From positions 1 through 45,056 of the forward strand of contig CAMAUI010000026.1 in the NCBI GenBank assembly GCA_945861385.1: a DNA stretch of 45,056 nucleotides. Reading direction: 5' to 3'. The position numbers and the translations under genes were made by a program. The notes beneath the pieces were generated by a model. The model did not search any database and was not told the origin of the DNA. It saw nothing but the letters and a program-made list of their open reading frames with translations. This DNA is from Prosthecobacter debontii. Its GTDB lineage: Bacteria; Verrucomicrobiota; Verrucomicrobiia; Chthoniobacterales; Chthoniobacteraceae. This document shows, in pieces, positions 42,034 to 45,056 of the stretch. Position 1 is the stretch's first letter, and each line of letters starts with the position of its first letter.

Positions 42034-42160
42034 CCATGGTCGCGAGCCGACCCGATCCCACGCATCATCCGGCGACCGGGAAATTCCCGTTGGATCGAAA
42101 CATTGAGACACATCCAACAACCTGCCAAAAGTTGGAACCGATGGCCACGGCCTCCAGCAA

Positions 42161-43093
42161 ATGACGCACAACAAACCCTCATCCTTCCTCGGGCGTATCG
42201 CGGTCCGGGCCTACGAAGCTTGCGTGCCGCAACGGATCCGCACCGGCTTGCATAATCGCTGGTTCGTGCGCCACTCGGCCCGCTGGGAAAAAATCCGCAA
42301 CACTCCCGGCTCTCTCATCACCCGGATTGCGCCGGGGATCCGGATGAACCTCCATGGCGACAGCCGGCTTTGCGAGATGATCCATTTCGGAAATTTCGAA
42401 ACCGAGACGCTGGGTTTTTTCGAATGCTTTCTCCGCCCCGGCGACACCTTCCTCGACATCGGGGCAAACGTCGGCCTTTACACGCTCACCGCCGCGCGCC
42501 TTGTCGGCCCGCGCGGCCGCGTCCACGCGTTCGAGCCATGCAGCCAGACCTTTGAGCGACTTTCCGGGAATGTGAAACTCAACCGTCTGGGCAATGTATC
42601 CTGCCACCGCGTTGCCTTCTCCCACGAGAATGCAACGGCGCAACTGACGGTGGCTGGCGCCGGCTTCGATGCGTGGAATTCACTCGGCACTCCTTACATG
42701 GGCGGGCTCGCAGGTACAGAGACGGTGACGACAATGACGCTCGACCGGTTCGCGCATGAGAATGGAATCCCCAGGACGAACTGTGCATTGAAAATTGATG
42801 TGGAAGGCTGGGAAAAGCAGGTGCTCCTCGGCGGGCGGGAATTTTTGTCCGCCAAAGACGCCCCGGTGATGTGTGTCGAGTTCACCGAGGAGGCGGCAGG
42901 GCTTGCAGGGACTTCGTGCGCGGAGCTTTACGCGGCGATCGAAAGCTTGGGCTACAGCCTCTTCAGTGTCAGCCCGCAGGCGGAGGCCGTGCAGCCATTC
43001 CCGCTGCCCGGGCATTTCCCGAACGTGAACCTGCTTGCCTCGAAGGACATTGCCGCTGTGCGTGCGCGGCTCTCCGGGATGTCTTCGCAGTGA
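42161..43093 (+). CDS. FkbM-family SAM-dependent methyltransferase
   Basis: A 310-residue cytoplasmic protein. Residues ~75-130 hold SAM-binding motif I 'FLDIGANVGLYTLTAARL' (Asp99 and the glycines) and the acidic motif 'VHAFEPCSQTFERL'. Further FkbM features are 'LDRFAHENGIP' (~193) and 'LKIDVEGWEKQVLLGG' (~208-223), then 'VMCVEFTEEAAG'. Members methylate hydroxyls of sugars or polyketides. No glycosyltransferase genes are nearby, so the substrate is unknown. It begins 127 bases after the DUF1501 stop and ends before a non-coding stretch with a repeat. Confidence 0.88.
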   Translation: MTHNKPSSFLGRIAVRAYEACVPQRIRTGLHNRWFVRHSARWEKIRNTPGSLITRIAPGIRMNLHGDSRLCEMIHFGNFETETLGFFECFLRPGDTFLDIGANVGLYTLTAARLVGPRGRVHAFEPCSQTFERLSGNVKLNRLGNVSCHRVAFSHENATAQLTVAGAGFDAWNSLGTPYMGGLAGTETVTTMTLDRFAHENGIPRTNCALKIDVEGWEKQVLLGGREFLSAKDAPVMCVEFTEEAAGLAGTSCAELYAAIESLGYSLFSVSPQAEAVQPFPLPGHFPNVNLLASKDIAAVRARLSGMSSQ

Positions 43094-43157
43094 ATTGCGG
43101 GTAACAGCCTGCGCAGGGGAATCCATCGAAAGCGCCATGGCGGCTCGGGTGGCCTCA

Positions 43158-43223
43158 GTGGCACAGCCGTCCCGGCTGTGGGCAGGATGCCCGCTGGCCA
43201 CACAGGCAGGACGCCTGTGCCAC
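43158..43223. repeat. Dispersed triple-hairpin repeat
   Basis: The 330-base gap between the FkbM gene and the next gene contains three consecutive hairpins: CACAGCCG/CGGCTGTG (43162-43169 with 43173-43180), GGGCA/TGCCC (43180-43184 with 43188-43192) and CACAGGC/GCCTGTG (43201-43207 with 43213-43219). All are framed by GTGGCAC (43158-43164) and GTGCCAC (43217-43223). This composition ('scattered GTGGCACAGGCGTCC' type) is a frequent intergenic repeat in Verrucomicrobia and Planctomycetes. I see no gene in the rest of the gap. Confidence 0.7.
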
Positions 43224-43423
43224 AGTCCGATGTCGGTTTCGCCTCGCGCTGGGTGTTCATTGCCCCGCGCATTCCGGTGATGGTGGCGTCTTCGGGTGTG
43301 GTGAGCTTTTGCCGGATGGCAGAAGCATCTGGCATTCCGGCCCCTGTGACGCACCATGCGATCATCGTGCTTGCGGTACGCGCCTTGCAAGTGGATGAAT
43401 CACCGAATCACCCAACCCGACGA

Positions 43424-44548
43424 ATGAGTGCGAAAAGAATTCTATTGATCCAGGATGACAGACATCTCGCGAGCCTTTACCGCGAGAAACTCGAGGGAAG
43501 CGGTTTCGTCGTGGAGCAAAGCCTGGGAGTGGATCAGGCCCTTCGCGTGATCGAGGAGAGGCCGCCGGATCTGGTGCTCGTGGATCTCGTCCTTTCCACC
43601 GGGACAGGTCTGCAGATCATCAAACAGCTTCGTTCGCTGCCGCAGACACTGGAACTGCCAGTGCTGGTTTTCCCCACGGCGCTGACACAAATGTGCGGGG
43701 CCGCGATCCATGCCGGTGCGACGAAGGTCGTCTCCCGTGGCGCGCATGTGGTGGGATCTGTGCTCGACGAAGTGAAAGTCGCGCTCGGCCTTCCAGGACT
43801 TGGTGATGCGGTGGGAACGAAGCTTTTCCAGCCCGATGAATCATGGCGGGACATGGTGCTGGAGGGCATGTCTGAGGATATCAATCACATGCGGCACTGC
43901 ATTCCCGGATTGGTAAGTTCGACGCCCGACTACGCCACGCAGCAGGCCATGTGGTGGCATGTGCATTCCTTCTCGGAGAAAGTTGCGCTCGCCGGGATCA
44001 AGCCGCTCTCCCAGTTTGCCGGCGCGATGGACATGCTGCTCTGCGATCTCGCGGAAATGCCGGAGCAGATGAATCCGTCTGTGCTCCGAACCATCGGGCA
44101 GTCTGTGGATTTCCTCTCGACGCTCTCCTCCCCGGAGAATCGCAATCGTGCAAAAGACGCAGTGAGCGCCTCGATCCTCATCGTGGATGACGAGGAGAGC
44201 GCGAGGCAGTTCATTGGAGCTGCGATGCAAATGGCAGGGCTTATTCCCGGAAGCGCCGGCACTCCGACCGCCGCGCTGGAGAAGCTGACCAAGCAGAAGT
44301 GCGACCTGATTTTCCTCGATGTCGGGATGCCCGAGATGAACGGATTCGATCTCTGTGCAAAAATCCGCGGCATCGAAGCCCACCAGAAGACGCCGATCGT
44401 GTTCCTCACGGGGATGGCGACTTTCCAGAACCGCGCACAGGCAAGCCTCAGCGGTGGTAATGACTTCGTTGGAAAACCATTCAATCTCGCCGAACTCGGA
44501 TTGAAGGCGCTGATGTGGATATTCCGTGCGCAGCTCGGGCTGCTCTGA
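43424..44548 (+). CDS. Signalling protein with REC-HPt-REC layout
   Basis: A 374-residue protein with no DNA-binding or enzyme output. Receiver 1 (~4-122) has acidic D11/D12 and acceptor D54 ('DLVLVDLVLS'). A helical segment (~140-235) resembles a histidine phosphotransfer domain: 'WHVHSFSEKVALAGIKPLSQFAG' split over ~178-200, with His181 in the position of the phosphorylated His. Receiver 2 (~250-370) has D255/D256, acceptor D299 ('DLIFLDVGMPEMNG'), the switch Thr in 'VFLTGMA' and Lys in 'FVGKPFNL'. The ATG at 43424 starts directly at receiver 1. It looks like a phosphorelay intermediate; no kinase gene is adjacent. Confidence 0.85.
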   Translation: MSAKRILLIQDDRHLASLYREKLEGSGFVVEQSLGVDQALRVIEERPPDLVLVDLVLSTGTGLQIIKQLRSLPQTLELPVLVFPTALTQMCGAAIHAGATKVVSRGAHVVGSVLDEVKVALGLPGLGDAVGTKLFQPDESWRDMVLEGMSEDINHMRHCIPGLVSSTPDYATQQAMWWHVHSFSEKVALAGIKPLSQFAGAMDMLLCDLAEMPEQMNPSVLRTIGQSVDFLSTLSSPENRNRAKDAVSASILIVDDEESARQFIGAAMQMAGLIPGSAGTPTAALEKLTKQKCDLIFLDVGMPEMNGFDLCAKIRGIEAHQKTPIVFLTGMATFQNRAQASLSGGNDFVGKPFNLAELGLKALMWIFRAQLGLL

Positions 44549-44787
44549 ACCGGCAGCGGGGATGATTTTCCGGCGGGCTTGCAGGAACAGGGACGGGGGG
44601 CGTTGAAAATTTCAATTAGGTTTTGCTTGCGGATGGTTCCGATATCCCGCACACCGTGACGCGCCAGCCAGTGACCGCGAACATCCTCTCCATCCTCATT
44701 TCCGCAAGCACCAATCTTCAGCGTGAAGTGCAAAAATCCCTGCAAATCATTTGACTCCCGCCTCTGCTTGCTGAACCCTGTCCTCGT

Positions 44788-45056
44788 CTGAAACCTTCGA
44801 ACACCAACTCCTGCAACACCAGGAAAACCACTGCCCTTCGATATGCGATCTCCGCAGGTGCGGCAATTGCGCTCGCCGCCACCTCCTTTGCGCAGACGAC
44901 CGCGACGACCCCGCCGGTCGGCTATTACAAGCTCGCGATACAAGGCGCGTCTGACAATATCATGTCGCTGCCGATGGTGAGGGACGCGGTGTTTTCCGGG
45001 ACGGTGGGTGCGAGCGTGTCGGATTTTGGTTTTGATGTGCTCTCCGGGACGGCCTC
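44788..45056 (+). CDS. Start of a TIGR02597-like secreted protein (runs off right edge)
   Basis: The frame reads a signal peptide 'ALRYAISAGAAIALAATSFA' then 'PPVGYYKLAIQGASDNIMSL' and 'VRDAVFSGTVGASVSDFGFD', which matches the verrucomicrobial TIGR02597 family as I recall it. The frame is closed upstream by a TGA at ~44755, and no in-frame ATG, GTG or TTG lies before the signal peptide. The nearest candidates are a CTG at 44788 ('LKPSNTNS...') or an AGG at 44821 where the family would have ATG AAA ACC. The start may be CTG, or it may have been lost by mutation or sequencing error. The 239 bases between 44549 and 44787 hold no other gene; TTGAAA at ~44604 could be part of a promoter. Confidence 0.7.
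   Translation, partial: MKPSNTNSCNTRKTTALRYAISAGAAIALAATSFAQTTATTPPVGYYKLAIQGASDNIMSLPMVRDAVFSGTVGASVSDFGFDVLSGTA

Overview
The window is high-GC, gene-dense chromosomal DNA that most resembles a member of the Verrucomicrobiota, possibly a soil or freshwater lineage. The evidence is the family mix: three PSCyt1/DUF1549/DUF1553 cytochrome proteins, a DUF1501 protein, a PEP-CTERM protein, a very large lamin-tail/CotH surface protein, autotransporter-type beta-strand repeats, a TIGR02597-like start at the right edge, and exported PQQ-propeller proteins carrying a methyltransferase-like domain. No rRNA, tRNA or complete CRISPR array was seen.

Layout. 1-1.9 kb: the 5' part of a leftward cytochrome gene, a small secreted protein, and a PIN-domain toxin with a probable antitoxin. 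1.9-6.1 kb: a leftward two-component pair, a LuxR-type regulator and a large periplasmic-propeller histidine kinase. 6.2-13.7 kb: a PEP-CTERM protein and a 2012-residue lamin-tail/CotH protein. A discoidin-like module is shared by the kinase and both of these proteins, so the three may belong to one extracellular programme. 13.7-15.0 kb: a scrambled zone. It has a structured leftward RNA resembling a type II tracrRNA, then the first ~28 codons of a Cas9, then a fragment of an autotransporter-like repeat protein, then a VapC cut off after ~45 codons with an intact VapB. 15.1-18.2 kb: a PSCyt1/DUF1549/LamG/DUF1553 protein. 18.2-18.6 kb: a non-coding stretch with two strong hairpins. 18.6-25.3 kb: housekeeping-type genes (FabF, alpha-glucan phosphorylase, TIM-barrel sugar isomerase, flippase-like membrane protein, RibD-C reductase).

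25.5-33.5 kb is the most interesting intact region: a tight seven-gene operon in which five of the six junctions are 4-bp overlaps or 3-bp gaps. It encodes a lipoprotein-like protein with an unusual CNVPVFRYALERW motif, a tandem double ModA-type binding protein, an exported methyltransferase/PQQ-propeller protein, a second PQQ-propeller protein, a ModB-type permease, a short ModC-type ATPase and a ThiF/MoeB-type adenylyltransferase. Convergent to it (33.6-37.4 kb) lies a single large gene that fuses the equivalents of the two PQQ proteins and adds a C-terminal malectin-like domain. The pairing of oxyanion uptake with MoeB-like chemistry and exported propellers suggests a metal (Mo/W) or cofactor-linked periplasmic system whose role is not known to me.

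37.4-45.1 kb: a transposase relic, a PSCyt1/DUF1549/DUF1553 plus DUF1501 pair, an FkbM methyltransferase, a dispersed triple-hairpin repeat, a REC-HPt-REC signalling protein, and the beginning of a TIGR02597-like protein that runs off the edge.
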